A DNA stretch of 64,000 bases from Chitinophaga sp. 180180018-3. Its GTDB lineage: Bacteria; Bacteroidota; Bacteroidia; Chitinophagales; Chitinophagaceae. Below are positions 16,697 to 25,051 of this stretch, piece after piece. The stretch's first letter is position 1. Each line of letters begins with the position of its first letter. The DNA is taken from NCBI RefSeq assembly GCF_037893185.1, contig NZ_CP140772.1, positions 1,488,001 to 1,552,000 on the forward strand, written 5' to 3'. The translations under genes were made by a program, and so were the position numbers. The notes beneath the pieces are model-generated. The model made no database searches and was not told the DNA's origin. It was given only the letters and a program-made list of their open reading frames with translations.

Positions 16697-17293
16697 ATGA
16701 AAAAGATCTTGCATGTTATTTCAAGCGCCAGAGGCGACCACTCCTATAGTAAAGGGCTGAGTGCTGCTATTGTTCGTAAACTAACAGCAAAGAACATTGC
16801 CGGCGAAATAACAGAAAGGGACCTGATCAGGGATTTTCCCCCTTTTATAGAGCCGGCGTCGGTGGAGAATCTTTATAAAAACCCGGACGCACTAACCCCT
16901 GAAGAAGAACAGTTATTTAGCTACTCCCACATGATTGTTGATGAAATCCGTGCAGCGGATATCCTCGTAATCGGTACCCCGATGCATAACTTCGGAATTT
17001 CGGCGCCATTAAAGGCCTGGCTCGATCAGATTGTGCGCCATGGCATTTCTTATGTCTACGACAATAACGGAAAACGGGTTGGCTTATTCGGTGGTAAGCA
17101 GGTGTACCTGGCCATCGCATCAGGAGGCAGACAAACCTCAAACCCAGGATCAGAATTTATTGAATCCTATCTCAAAGCTGTTTTCAGTGCCTACATGGGC
17201 ATTACCGATGTTACTGCCTTCAGAATAGAAGGAACCGTAGAACCCGGCTTTAAGGAAAATTATGAAGAAGCCTTGAAAGAATTAAGAGTATAG
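16697..17293 (+). CDS. FMN-dependent NADH-azoreductase-like flavodoxin-fold quinone reductase
   Basis: 198 residues from ATG 16697 (MKKILHVISSARGDHSYSKG); an in-frame ATG at 16652 would add 15 unlikely residues. The flavodoxin-like FMN site is shown by SSARGDHSYS near residue 9 and by VIGTPMHNFGISAPLKAWLD near residue 90, the AzoR signature; IASGGRQTSNPGS follows near 139. Members reduce quinones and azo dyes with NAD(P)H in the cytoplasm. The TAG stop is formed inside the left arm of the palindromic element that follows. Confidence 0.9.
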   Translation: MKKILHVISSARGDHSYSKGLSAAIVRKLTAKNIAGEITERDLIRDFPPFIEPASVENLYKNPDALTPEEEQLFSYSHMIVDEIRAADILVIGTPMHNFGISAPLKAWLDQIVRHGISYVYDNNGKRVGLFGGKQVYLAIASGGRQTSNPGSEFIESYLKAVFSAYMGITDVTAFRIEGTVEPGFKENYEEALKELRV

Positions 17294-17393
17294 AAAGAAG
17301 AATTAAGAAATAACGCGAAGACCTGAGCGATTAAAATTTTCGCTCAGGTCTTCGCGTTATTTCTTAATTCTTCTTTCTATATTCTTAATTCTC
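17290..17393. repeat. Stop-abutting inverted-repeat element (copy C), perfect 41-bp arms
   Basis: Left arm 17290-17330 and right arm 17340-17380 are perfect reverse complements over 41 bases with a 9-base loop. The outer part is ATAGAAAGAAGAATTAAGAAA and the inner core is CGCGAAGACCTGAGCGA. A further ATTCTTAATTCTC repeat follows to 17393. The azoreductase TAG stop lies in the left end; the nuclease stop on the other strand is at 17395, right at the other end. The RNA would fold into a very stable hairpin and could end or insulate both transcripts, although no T run follows. Confidence 0.92.
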
Positions 17394-17394
17394 C

Positions 17395-18756
17395 TCAGGG
17401 GTCAATCCTTGTTTCCAGGCTGTCCTGCAGTGATGGCCGCAGATTAGACAGCAGGTTATATCCGGTCGCGCTTTCAATATCCCGAACAGTTGTTTTGTAT
17501 TGGGTCCAGTCTATGTTGATATCGTTGCGATTGGGAGTATTTACGGCTATAACCCTGGTATTGCCATTGATCCTGTTGATATCGTTGCTGCCATCAGGTA
17601 TTACTACCACTACTTTCCAGATGTTGGAAGGAACAGTTACATGGCCGTTGTCGATGGTGTTGGTAACGCCACCCAGTGAGCCTGTACCGCCCTGACCATA
17701 CGAACCGCAGATAATGTATACTTCGTTGCCTGCTCTTACGAGGTCACGGGTATAGTTTTCCAGGTTAGCCCAGGTTTTCTGATTATTGTTTGGCGCCTGT
17801 GGCATCATGTTGGTCATGAGGAAGGTAGCTGAATTGGCAGTGGCGGTGGAGGTTCTGTCGGCTGAAGGGCAGTTATGACCACGGTCGAAGCCGGAGCCGG
17901 TATAGCTGCTGTTCTGCACCTGGTACCAGCCGGCAGGCAGAGAGGTGTCGGCACGGAAATCGTTGCTTCTGGACAGGGTGCCAAGGTCGGTCGACTGTAC
18001 ATGCCAGCTAACCCAGTTGGGGGTACCACGGCTACGGCTATATGATAATGAGTAATAAGTTTTTACCATCAGGTAATTATTCTCCGAAGTGATCGCTGCC
18101 AGTGCATTGCTGGGGTTACCAAGCAACATGTTGTTATCGTCGCCCGGAACTGTACCGCCGCCGGTGCCGCCACCAGTACCGCTGCCGGCTGTTACGTTAA
18201 CGTCGTCGATATTGATTCTGTTAGTGCTGCCGGAAGTTTTACGGATGGAGATACGCAGGCTGTTAGTTGCCGGGAAGGTAAACGTAGCGGTTTGCAGGCT
18301 GCTGGATGTGGTAATGGTATTGCCCTGCTGCGCCCAGGTTTGCCCGTTGTCGGCAGAGGTCCAGAGCTGCCAGCTGCTGTTGGCATCTGAACCATAGGTA
18401 CCATGTTTAACGCTAACAGTAACAGTGCCGGTTGCGCCGGTGAGACTGAAGTCTGTAGTAATACTACCAGTATTCCTGATACGTACAGATTTGGAACCAT
18501 TTTTCAGGTCGCCCGCCAGGGTGCCGATCAGCGCGTCGTCCAGGGTCCAGGATCCGCTGCTCAGCTGTACGCTGCTAACGGCGTAGGCTGTTTTAGTGCC
18601 TGATTCAAAGTCTTCATTTAGGAGTGTTACAGATTCTGTAACCGCCGCACGTGGCTTGTTGATTTCCTGGGGCTGGATGTCTGCTTCCTTTTTACAGGCG
18701 GAGAACAAAATGGCTCCGAGGCAAATGACAATGCAATGCCTGATGAATTGTTTCAT
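17395..18756 (-). CDS. Secreted DNA/RNA non-specific endonuclease lipoprotein (DRGH / NUC1 family)
   Basis: 453 residues. A lipoprotein signal (AILFSAC, Cys21) sends it to the envelope. Residues 45-190 form a beta-sandwich-like domain (SWTLDDALIGTLAGDLKNGS, INIDDVNV) of unknown role; a Gly/Thr-rich linker (190-204) follows; the nuclease domain is about 212-445. The catalytic motif is DRGHNCPSADR (Asp291-His294), and FLMTNMMPQAPNNNQKTWAN carries the metal-binding Asn region, as in Serratia nuclease and Anabaena NucA. The family cuts DNA and RNA with Mg2+. A gene for a NuiA-type inhibitor lies 45 bases upstream on the same strand, which supports a NucA/NuiA-like pair. Roles in nutrient scavenging or attack on competitors are possible. 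Confidence 0.92.
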   Translation of the reverse strand: MKQFIRHCIVICLGAILFSACKKEADIQPQEINKPRAAVTESVTLLNEDFESGTKTAYAVSSVQLSSGSWTLDDALIGTLAGDLKNGSKSVRIRNTGSITTDFSLTGATGTVTVSVKHGTYGSDANSSWQLWTSADNGQTWAQQGNTITTSSSLQTATFTFPATNSLRISIRKTSGSTNRINIDDVNVTAGSGTGGGTGGGTVPGDDNNMLLGNPSNALAAITSENNYLMVKTYYSLSYSRSRGTPNWVSWHVQSTDLGTLSRSNDFRADTSLPAGWYQVQNSSYTGSGFDRGHNCPSADRTSTATANSATFLMTNMMPQAPNNNQKTWANLENYTRDLVRAGNEVYIICGSYGQGGTGSLGGVTNTIDNGHVTVPSNIWKVVVVIPDGSNDINRINGNTRVIAVNTPNRNDINIDWTQYKTTVRDIESATGYNLLSNLRPSLQDSLETRIDP

Positions 18757-18801
18757 AATTCAAGTGTAGTTTTAAGGGTTGCTGTAAATGTGCCGATTTG
18801 C

Positions 18802-19203
18802 TTACGATTCTATCGCTGTTGTAGCCAGTGCAACACAGGTACCATCCGGTTGATGGCAAACGATATACACCGGAATGCTGGTGCCGTTTTCCACCCGGAT
18901 CACCTGGATTCCGGTAAAGTGCTCGTTCAGAAACTGATGCAGGGCTTTGAATCTTTGTGCGTTCTCTACAATGGGTGCGTCGTTTGGATCTGGTGCTCTT
19001 TCTACTTCGTTGAAAAAATCTGCTGGGCTTATTGGCTTTATTACGTTGGGTTCAACCTGATGTTGGGCTGCGATCTTTCCGGTTACTTCGGCTACTGGAA
19101 GCGGTCCCCATTGTTCAATGGTAAGTGGGTTCTCTGATTCGCTGTAGTACAAAATACCAGTTATCTTGCTAGCCAGGTTTTCTAATAAGATGTTCTGTTG
19201 CAT
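18802..19203 (-). CDS. NuiA-like nuclease inhibitor
   Basis: 133 residues with no signal peptide, so cytoplasmic. It resembles Anabaena NuiA, the inhibitor of the DRGH nuclease NucA: ITGILYYSESENPLTIEQWG near the start, ISPADFFNEVER in the middle, a long helix AQRFKALHQFLNEHF, and the end VYIVCHQPDGTCVALATTAIES, which matches the NuiA-type VYIVG...LAGLATK... ending. The gene directly precedes the nuclease gene (45-base gap, same strand), and making the inhibitor first would protect the cell. How a cytoplasmic inhibitor meets an exported enzyme is not clear; it may neutralise precursor before export. The family call is from memory of NuiA and was not searched. Confidence 0.8.
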   Translation of the reverse strand: MQQNILLENLASKITGILYYSESENPLTIEQWGPLPVAEVTGKIAAQHQVEPNVIKPISPADFFNEVERAPDPNDAPIVENAQRFKALHQFLNEHFTGIQVIRVENGTSIPVYIVCHQPDGTCVALATTAIES

Positions 19204-19369
19204 GAAATGAAATTAGTATTTTCTCTGGAAATTTTTTTACAAGACAAGAATGGTAACATTACTTTAATCTGTGCCTGCAACCTGAGCAGTAGCAGGTGGC
19301 CGGCCATACTATTTCTTTACAACGGATAGATGTATCTTGGTATAACTGTATAAAACTAAAACCTGGCAC

Positions 19370-20476
19370 ATGAATTTTTTAAAGAAACTCTTTCAGTCGC
19401 CCAAAAGTACTGTAGCAACTACCGTAGTTAATACTTATGAAGATTTCTGGAACTGGTTCAGACAACAGGAAAAAGACTTCTTCAACATCATTAAAAACAG
19501 GGATCAGCGTATCGAAGAAGATTTCTTCAATAAACTGTCGCCCAAACTGAAAGAACTCAGAGACGGCTATTTCTTCCTCGCCGGGATGTATGATAACAAC
19601 ACTGCCGAATTGATTATCACCGCCGATGGTCGTGTGAAAAACATAATTTTTGTGGAAGAGCTGATCGCTGCAGCTCCCGCCATCGCCGGATGGAAGTTTA
19701 CTGCGCTGAAACAGCCCACGGATATGAAGGGATTCAATATAAACATGTCGGGGTACAACTTCACCACCGATAATATGTGGTTTTATGCGAATGAACTCCC
19801 CGGATATCCCGATGAAGTGGATGTAGTGGTAGTGCATAGCGATCTTGATGAAAACAATAAAGAAGCCATTGGCAATGGTATATTTATTTACCTCGATAAT
19901 TACCTGGGAGAATTAGACTTCGCCACCAATATCGATAATATATCCGTTGTAAGTCGGAAAGATGCTGCCGGTGAGCTAATTCCCATTGAAAAACTCAAGG
20001 AATACCTTATCTGGCGGCAGAAGGAATTCGTAGAGAAGTATGAAGGGGTGAGAAGAGATACGGAAAATGACAGCTATGCTTCTTTCGAAGCAGAGCTGGA
20101 AAACGGCAGGCCCCTCATCGCTATCGCAAATACCGACCTCCTTAACTGGGACAGCACTCCCTCGCATCCCTGGATACTGCATATTGAAATCGGCTACAAA
20201 GGAGGCCAGAATGGAATGCCGGATGATAGTACTTATCAGCTGCTGAATGAGATAGAAGACCAGGTAACTGAAAAGCTGAAAGATGCAGAAGGCTACCTGA
20301 ATATAGGCCGGCAAACGGCCGACGATACCCGTGATGTATTCTTTGCATGCAGGGAATTCAGATTACCCTCAAAAATAATGGATGCTATCCGGCAAAGATA
20401 TGGCAACAGGGTCGCCATCGGCTACGATATATACCGCGATAAATACTGGCGGACGTTCGACCGGTTCAGAAGCTGA
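19370..20476 (+). CDS. DUF695 domain-containing protein
   Basis: 368 residues, cytoplasmic by appearance (no signal peptide). The C-terminal part (about 235-360) fits DUF695: HPWILHIEIGYKGGQNGMPD, then LNEIEDQVTEKL and a final FACREFRLPSKIMDAI. The N-terminal part (20-220) is acidic and aromatic, with YEDFWNWFRQQEKDFFNII near the start, similar to proteins paired with DUF695 domains in Bacteroidota. The function of the family is unknown. It runs toward the SPFH operon on the opposite strand, with only three bases between stops. Confidence 0.78.
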   Translation: MNFLKKLFQSPKSTVATTVVNTYEDFWNWFRQQEKDFFNIIKNRDQRIEEDFFNKLSPKLKELRDGYFFLAGMYDNNTAELIITADGRVKNIIFVEELIAAAPAIAGWKFTALKQPTDMKGFNINMSGYNFTTDNMWFYANELPGYPDEVDVVVVHSDLDENNKEAIGNGIFIYLDNYLGELDFATNIDNISVVSRKDAAGELIPIEKLKEYLIWRQKEFVEKYEGVRRDTENDSYASFEAELENGRPLIAIANTDLLNWDSTPSHPWILHIEIGYKGGQNGMPDDSTYQLLNEIEDQVTEKLKDAEGYLNIGRQTADDTRDVFFACREFRLPSKIMDAIRQRYGNRVAIGYDIYRDKYWRTFDRFRS

Positions 20477-20479
20477 CTG

Positions 20480-20725
20480 CTAGCGGATCTTCTTCTGGGC
20501 AATGCCTTCACTGCGCTGATCGTAGCCACGCTTGTTCCCGCCGAAAAAGGGGATAATAATGGCTACGATCAATACCACAGCAGTCACTACAATGATCAGT
20601 AGGCTGTACATTAACTTGCTGAAATTTTCAGGGGAAAGCAAATTGATATCCCAGATTCTCAGCAGAAAATAAGTCGCTACAAACAATACCAGGGCCGTGG
20701 CCAATACACCAATAACATATTTCAT
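20480..20725 (-). CDS. Small two-helix membrane protein
   Basis: 81 residues with two hydrophobic segments (about 4-24 and 40-65) and a basic tail, GGNKRGYDQRSEGIAQKKIR. No family is recognised. It lies 10 bases after the SPFH gene stop on the same strand and is probably the last gene of the zinc-ribbon/SPFH operon, perhaps a membrane partner of the SPFH protein. Its short spacing in the operon is the main evidence that it is a real gene. Confidence 0.6.
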   Translation of the reverse strand: MKYVIGVLATALVLFVATYFLLRIWDINLLSPENFSKLMYSLLIIVVTAVVLIVAIIIPFFGGNKRGYDQRSEGIAQKKIR

Positions 20726-20735
20726 ATCCGGGAAT

Positions 20736-21743
20736 TTATATTTTTGATAAAATCTGTTTCTTTAGTGCATCAAACTCTTCCTGAGTAATGATCTGCTCTT
20801 TCAGCAGTATATTGAGTTTTTGCAGCTTCTGTACAAAGTCGCCTTCCTGCTCATTTTCTTTCAACACTTCTTCTTTCTTTGCTTCATACTGTTTCGCAAT
20901 CTCAATGCCGGCACCCAGCTGTGCACCGATCCCCGCCAATCCGCCCGGATTCCTGGCCGCATCGCGAAGCGCCCGGAGCTTCTCCAGCTCAGTGTAGCTC
21001 AAACCTGCTTCCTGTGCCGCTTTATTCTGACTGGTAATATCAGCGATACCGCCAATCCGCGCAATCGTCTTTTCATCAAACTGAGTACCCAGTATCTTAA
21101 AATCATTAATTTCCAGCCCCAATGATTCGAAATCCTTGTTCAGTAAGCCCTGCAAGCCCGTTCCGATATTACTGAGCTGCGCATCAATATCCGTATAACT
21201 GTACTTCGATGAGGCAAGGAAAGTGGTGATTTCCTGAGGTAGTTTATTGACAATGATTTCACGGATATCCGCTGATTTCACCTCATCTTTATTAGCTACA
21301 ATATTATTGTAAAAAAATTCCGGGTTACTGATACGGTACGCAAAAGTACCGTTGGCGCCCAGTTCAATCGGAATCTCGTACCTGGGATCCATATATTTGA
21401 CAGGATTATAGGTACCCCACGACTGGTTCACTACAAGAGCCCGCCTGAAGAAATAAATATAAACTTTATGCTCCGATGTAAAGCCCTGCCTTAACCTGGA
21501 TAGCGTTGTCAGAAATGGATGGTTATCCGTTTTCAGGTTGTAAATTCCTTCTTCTGCAAGTACGTTTTCCACTTTACCCTCGTAAACCAATATGCATCCC
21601 TGTCCGGGTGCAACAATCAGTTTGCTTGCATTCATAATTTCATCTCTCTTGGAAGGATGTTTATACCAGAGTACCTCGGAATCCTGGTTCTTCCATTCAA
21701 TGACTTCAGATAGCTGGTTGCTGAAAATATTAAAGAAGCTCAT
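20736..21743 (-). CDS. SPFH (band 7/stomatin-like) domain protein with C-terminal SHOCT domain
   Basis: 335 residues. The N-terminus starts SFFNIFSNQLSEVIEWKNQD and VLWYKHPSKRDEIMNASKLIV, as in the virion-core-like SPFH proteins related to B. subtilis YdjI-type proteins. The SPFH domain covers about 35-235. A Gly-rich turn (LAGIGAQLGAGIEIAKQYE) and charged helix lead to a C-terminal SHOCT motif, LQKLNILLKEQIITQEEFDA, a short oligomerisation helix pair. Such proteins form membrane-associated ring assemblies, but this subgroup has no fixed role. The gene is between a zinc-ribbon membrane protein and a small membrane protein; gaps are 11 and 10 bases. Confidence 0.87.
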   Translation of the reverse strand: MSFFNIFSNQLSEVIEWKNQDSEVLWYKHPSKRDEIMNASKLIVAPGQGCILVYEGKVENVLAEEGIYNLKTDNHPFLTTLSRLRQGFTSEHKVYIYFFRRALVVNQSWGTYNPVKYMDPRYEIPIELGANGTFAYRISNPEFFYNNIVANKDEVKSADIREIIVNKLPQEITTFLASSKYSYTDIDAQLSNIGTGLQGLLNKDFESLGLEINDFKILGTQFDEKTIARIGGIADITSQNKAAQEAGLSYTELEKLRALRDAARNPGGLAGIGAQLGAGIEIAKQYEAKKEEVLKENEQEGDFVQKLQKLNILLKEQIITQEEFDALKKQILSKI

Positions 21744-21754
21744 GGTGATTTAAT

Positions 21755-23110
21755 TTAATTAAGGTCTTTCGGTTTCAGGTTATATTGATCCACTTCCCGG
21801 ATCTTCTTACCATTTATATCGTAGTAGTAATACTTATTGCCATTGACAATATATCCGTCTTTTAAAATTTTTCCACCACCGCGTAAATCGGCAGGATCAG
21901 GACTGAGCGTTTTAAGAATAGCACCTGTATTGCCATTCAGTATTTGAACCTGGTAAGGCTCATCCTCCGCGGGGGTTGGTTTATTGGCAATCATGACAAC
22001 AGAATCATTGGATGCCAGCACCAGGGGCGAGAAATAAGTCCTGCCCGGTGTAATGTCCTTATAGTTGATAAGTCTCGATTCCTTTATACTCCAGTCTCGA
22101 ATAAATACTTTTTTATAAGGAGAGCGGTCCGTGAATATCCCGGAACCACCAAAATCTTTATCCCAGCCAAACTGGGGCTCATCTTTTGGATATCCATACT
22201 GATAATGATAGGTATACTTTATCAACGCTTTTTTCTCCTGTGGAAATTCAAAACTTTCCTTACTGAATCTGTACCCTGTGGTTACTACCGGCTGTGGCAC
22301 CGGTTGCTTAATAGCTGCTTTGAAACCACTTTCCGTATATGTTTTATTGATAAGCGGCATAAATACGAGGTTCCTGCCGTCGTTTGTGACTAATTTATAG
22401 CCGGAACCATAGCTGTTGTAATTGAATTCAATCTTCGCAATACCAACACTTAAATCATCGTTCCCTTTTTCATATTGCTCCAAAACATTGTCAATAGTGG
22501 AGTTGGCGATGTTGAGTCTGAATACAAGTTTATGATTCAACATGATATACAGATTGTTGTCCTCAAAAACGCGCAACTGATAGTCTTTCGTTCCCGAGGG
22601 TGGGAGTTCCGTGAGCACTCTGATCCATTTCTTATCTGATGTGACAGCATCAAATAATGCCAGATAAATTTTATCCGGCTTGCTGTCATTGAATCTTTCC
22701 GAGAGATTGGCATATAATTGCCCAACCTTGGCTATATAAGGATGTTGCTGGTTGTCGGTGATCGATAAGGCGGCACTGTTATCCCAATTGTAAGTGGGTG
22801 CTTCCTGCTGTGTTACAGCAGGCGCGGGGGCCGTATAGGGAAGCTCCTGCGGATGGTGTGAGCTCCTGGTTGAAAAAAGTAATTTGAGAACGAACAGGAA
22901 AACGACCGCAATAGCTACGCCAATGGCAATTTTCGGCACTACTGTATTCGTATTCCGGGGGATATTATAGTTGTGGTTGATGTTGATATCATCCGAGTCC
23001 AGGAAAAAATCAGTACCGCAACTATTGCATTTGTAGTAATCAGGTCTAAGTTCAGTGATCTTTACGCTGCCACAGCTCGGACATTTAATCGCTTTAATTC
23101 TTTTTGCCAT
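21755..23110 (-). CDS. Zinc-ribbon single-pass membrane protein, first gene of the SPFH operon
   Basis: 451 residues from ATG 23110 (MAKRIKAIKCPSCG); a longer frame to 23164 adds an unlikely leader. A zinc ribbon is at residues 10-31, with cysteines C10, C13, C28 and C31 (CPSCG and CNSCG). One membrane segment follows (about 58-78, AIGVAIAVVFLFVLKLLF). The remaining 370 residues are beta-rich, probably outside the cytoplasm, with repeated Gly-Asn and Tyr strands that could form a propeller (for example GNTGAILKTLSPDP and GYIVNGNKYYYYDINGKK). No family beyond the zinc ribbon is recognised. Cytoplasmic ribbon, single helix and external sensor-like domain suggest a signalling or scaffold role with the SPFH protein. 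Confidence 0.75.
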   Translation of the reverse strand: MAKRIKAIKCPSCGSVKITELRPDYYKCNSCGTDFFLDSDDININHNYNIPRNTNTVVPKIAIGVAIAVVFLFVLKLLFSTRSSHHPQELPYTAPAPAVTQQEAPTYNWDNSAALSITDNQQHPYIAKVGQLYANLSERFNDSKPDKIYLALFDAVTSDKKWIRVLTELPPSGTKDYQLRVFEDNNLYIMLNHKLVFRLNIANSTIDNVLEQYEKGNDDLSVGIAKIEFNYNSYGSGYKLVTNDGRNLVFMPLINKTYTESGFKAAIKQPVPQPVVTTGYRFSKESFEFPQEKKALIKYTYHYQYGYPKDEPQFGWDKDFGGSGIFTDRSPYKKVFIRDWSIKESRLINYKDITPGRTYFSPLVLASNDSVVMIANKPTPAEDEPYQVQILNGNTGAILKTLSPDPADLRGGGKILKDGYIVNGNKYYYYDINGKKIREVDQYNLKPKDLN

Positions 23111-23283
23111 TGAAAAAACCGTATTGGACCTTTTCGGGATTAAAAATCGGTTAACCGGTCGCAATATAAGGCTTAGATTTTAACTTTGAAAATCATGAAG
23201 TTATATACATATTAATTGTTTTGCATATGAAGATGGGAGACTGCCAGGGTATACCTTTGAATGGTTCTGTGACGGGAGGTTGG

Positions 23284-24138
23284 TCAATCGGCATCAGTTC
23301 TGCCGCTTCGGAATACACGGGGCGACTGGCCCGTATATGATTTGAAGAATTTTGAAAAATATCCCAGGTCATAAAAACCCAGGTTGTAGGCAATCTCTTT
23401 TATAGACTGCCCGGGAACGGCCAGTTGCCGTTGGGCTTCCAGTATGATCCTGTTGCGGATCAGGGAGGCAGCGGATTTATTAAAATGTTTCTTGCACAGG
23501 ATGTTCAGGTAGTTGGCAGTGATGTTCAGCTTACCGGCATAGAACTCTACTGTTTTATGCTCCCTGAAATGGATATCGATCAGATTCAGGTATTCGGATA
23601 GTATCGGAGCAATCGTGTAGGTTTTGTGGTCGCCGAACAGCAGCTCCGATTTCCGGCTGGCAATTTGCGCAATGATGCGGGTTCGGGAGTAAACGATTTC
23701 CCATAGTATGGGCTTGGCGCCTAATTCCTTTTTGATGCCTTTGAATTCATAGCGTAGATCGTCAAATTCTTCCTGCGAAAGATCAATGATCGGATGCTTT
23801 TTATAGATGGCGGTATTGAAACGGAGCGCACTGGCAATAATATTGAAGTGCTGTTGGTTGATCATCAGCTGGTAGGCGATCGTATTACTCGCCAGCTGCC
23901 AGTAATGCACCTGCCCCGGAAATAGGAAATGCAGCTGCCGGCCCTTTATCTCATGATTTACAAAATCAATGGTATGGGTACCTTCAGAAGTTTCTGTCAG
24001 AAGAAGCATGAAAAAATCATGAACATGCGGCCGCTCTACTATCAGTGAATTACCCTGCCATTCAAAGTATAGAAAGCTGCCGTCATGATTCTGCTGATCC
24101 CGGTACGTATTTAAGTTAAATGTCGGTATGTGACCCAT
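23284..24138 (-). CDS. AraC-family transcriptional regulator
   Basis: 284 residues. The N-terminal half (about 1-165) is a cupin-like sensing domain (VERPHVHDFFMLLLTETSEG, LHFLFPGQVHYWQLAS). The C-terminal AraC DNA-binding domain (about 185-280) has two helix-turn-helix units: VEFYAGKLNITANYLNILCK and the signature IKEIAYNLGFYDLGYFSKFF followed by KSYTGQSPRVFR. It probably responds to a small ligand. It lies alone; a long non-coding region precedes it, and the target genes are not evident. Confidence 0.9.
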   Translation of the reverse strand: MGHIPTFNLNTYRDQQNHDGSFLYFEWQGNSLIVERPHVHDFFMLLLTETSEGTHTIDFVNHEIKGRQLHFLFPGQVHYWQLASNTIAYQLMINQQHFNIIASALRFNTAIYKKHPIIDLSQEEFDDLRYEFKGIKKELGAKPILWEIVYSRTRIIAQIASRKSELLFGDHKTYTIAPILSEYLNLIDIHFREHKTVEFYAGKLNITANYLNILCKKHFNKSAASLIRNRIILEAQRQLAVPGQSIKEIAYNLGFYDLGYFSKFFKSYTGQSPRVFRSGRTDAD

Positions 24139-24836
24139 CTTTCAAAGGACAAAATTTTAAAAATATTCCATTGCGTAACAGAAATACATGACATCGTCAA
24201 CATCCATATCCTGCCACGAAACAGCACTCCCGGCCCGATGCACAACAAGCGGGTTGGATTACGCCGGGAAAACAGTATTGAACTGACAGTCATTTGGGGT
24301 AACAAGCTGGTACTCCATTTCTACTTTGGCTTGTTATGTTCACTGTTGGTACATAGGCTGTTTGTATGGTAAATAAGTGTGACAGCCCTGGCTATTAAAA
24401 GGCCAGGCCAACAGCATTCCTGCCAGAGGCCCAACCCTTTACTCTCTATCAACGTCGTTTTTTTCCTTTGTTTACAATCCAGTGTTATTCGCTGGAGGTG
24501 CAATTTAATTGATAAGAATACATCTTCATATACAGGTTATAATAGGAACAAGTTTTTGCGGATTTTATACAAGTTTTAAAAATTGTTTTAGGGTAATTTT
24601 ATATTGATAGATGGATGTGTGAGATGCGCTGAAAATAGGCACTGGAAAGAGATTCCGGGATGTTTATGCCACTTCTGGAACATTTCCCGCGAAGAACTCA
24701 TCAGGAGTGCCATGATTCATTTTTTGTCATCTTGCTAAAATAATGGCCACAACACAGGACCATTAAAAGCTACAACACTACAATAGGAAGATGTTGAATA
24801 CGACCGGGCTTATAACGGTTGAGTGCAAAAAAACAC
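24139..24836. other. Non-coding region upstream of the AraC gene and before an orphan terminator
   Basis: About 700 bases without a convincing gene. Short open frames are present on both strands but have no family resemblance or signal peptide. The last 200 bases run into a strong plus-strand terminator (24837-24868), so an unannotated small RNA may lie here. Confidence 0.5.
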
Positions 24837-24868
24837 GCAGCAGTATCTACTGCTGCTTTAATTTTTTT
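24837..24868 (+). terminator. Orphan Rho-independent terminator
   Basis: A perfect 9-base stem (24837-24845 with 24848-24856, two-base loop) followed by a T-rich tract (TTTAATTTTTTT). No plus-strand coding gene ends nearby; the next upstream gene is on the other strand. Confidence 0.7.
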
Positions 24869-25051
24869 AACTGGCCGGGAAAAAGTGTCAGGATAAGAAT
24901 TTACCGGCACCCGGCGGAGACAAGATGGTAACTGTGCAGTGAAGCCGTCGCCGGCCTGTACACCAGATATCCGCCATAACAGTATGAGATATCAAAGGAG
25001 ATGCTTAGCTTAGCTTCAGTTTTGTGTTAAAAAGCCGATAATCTTATTTCA

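Noticed and set aside
24111..24579. Short open frames on both strands after the AraC gene
   Set aside because: No signal peptide, no known domain, poor start contexts; treated as non-coding.
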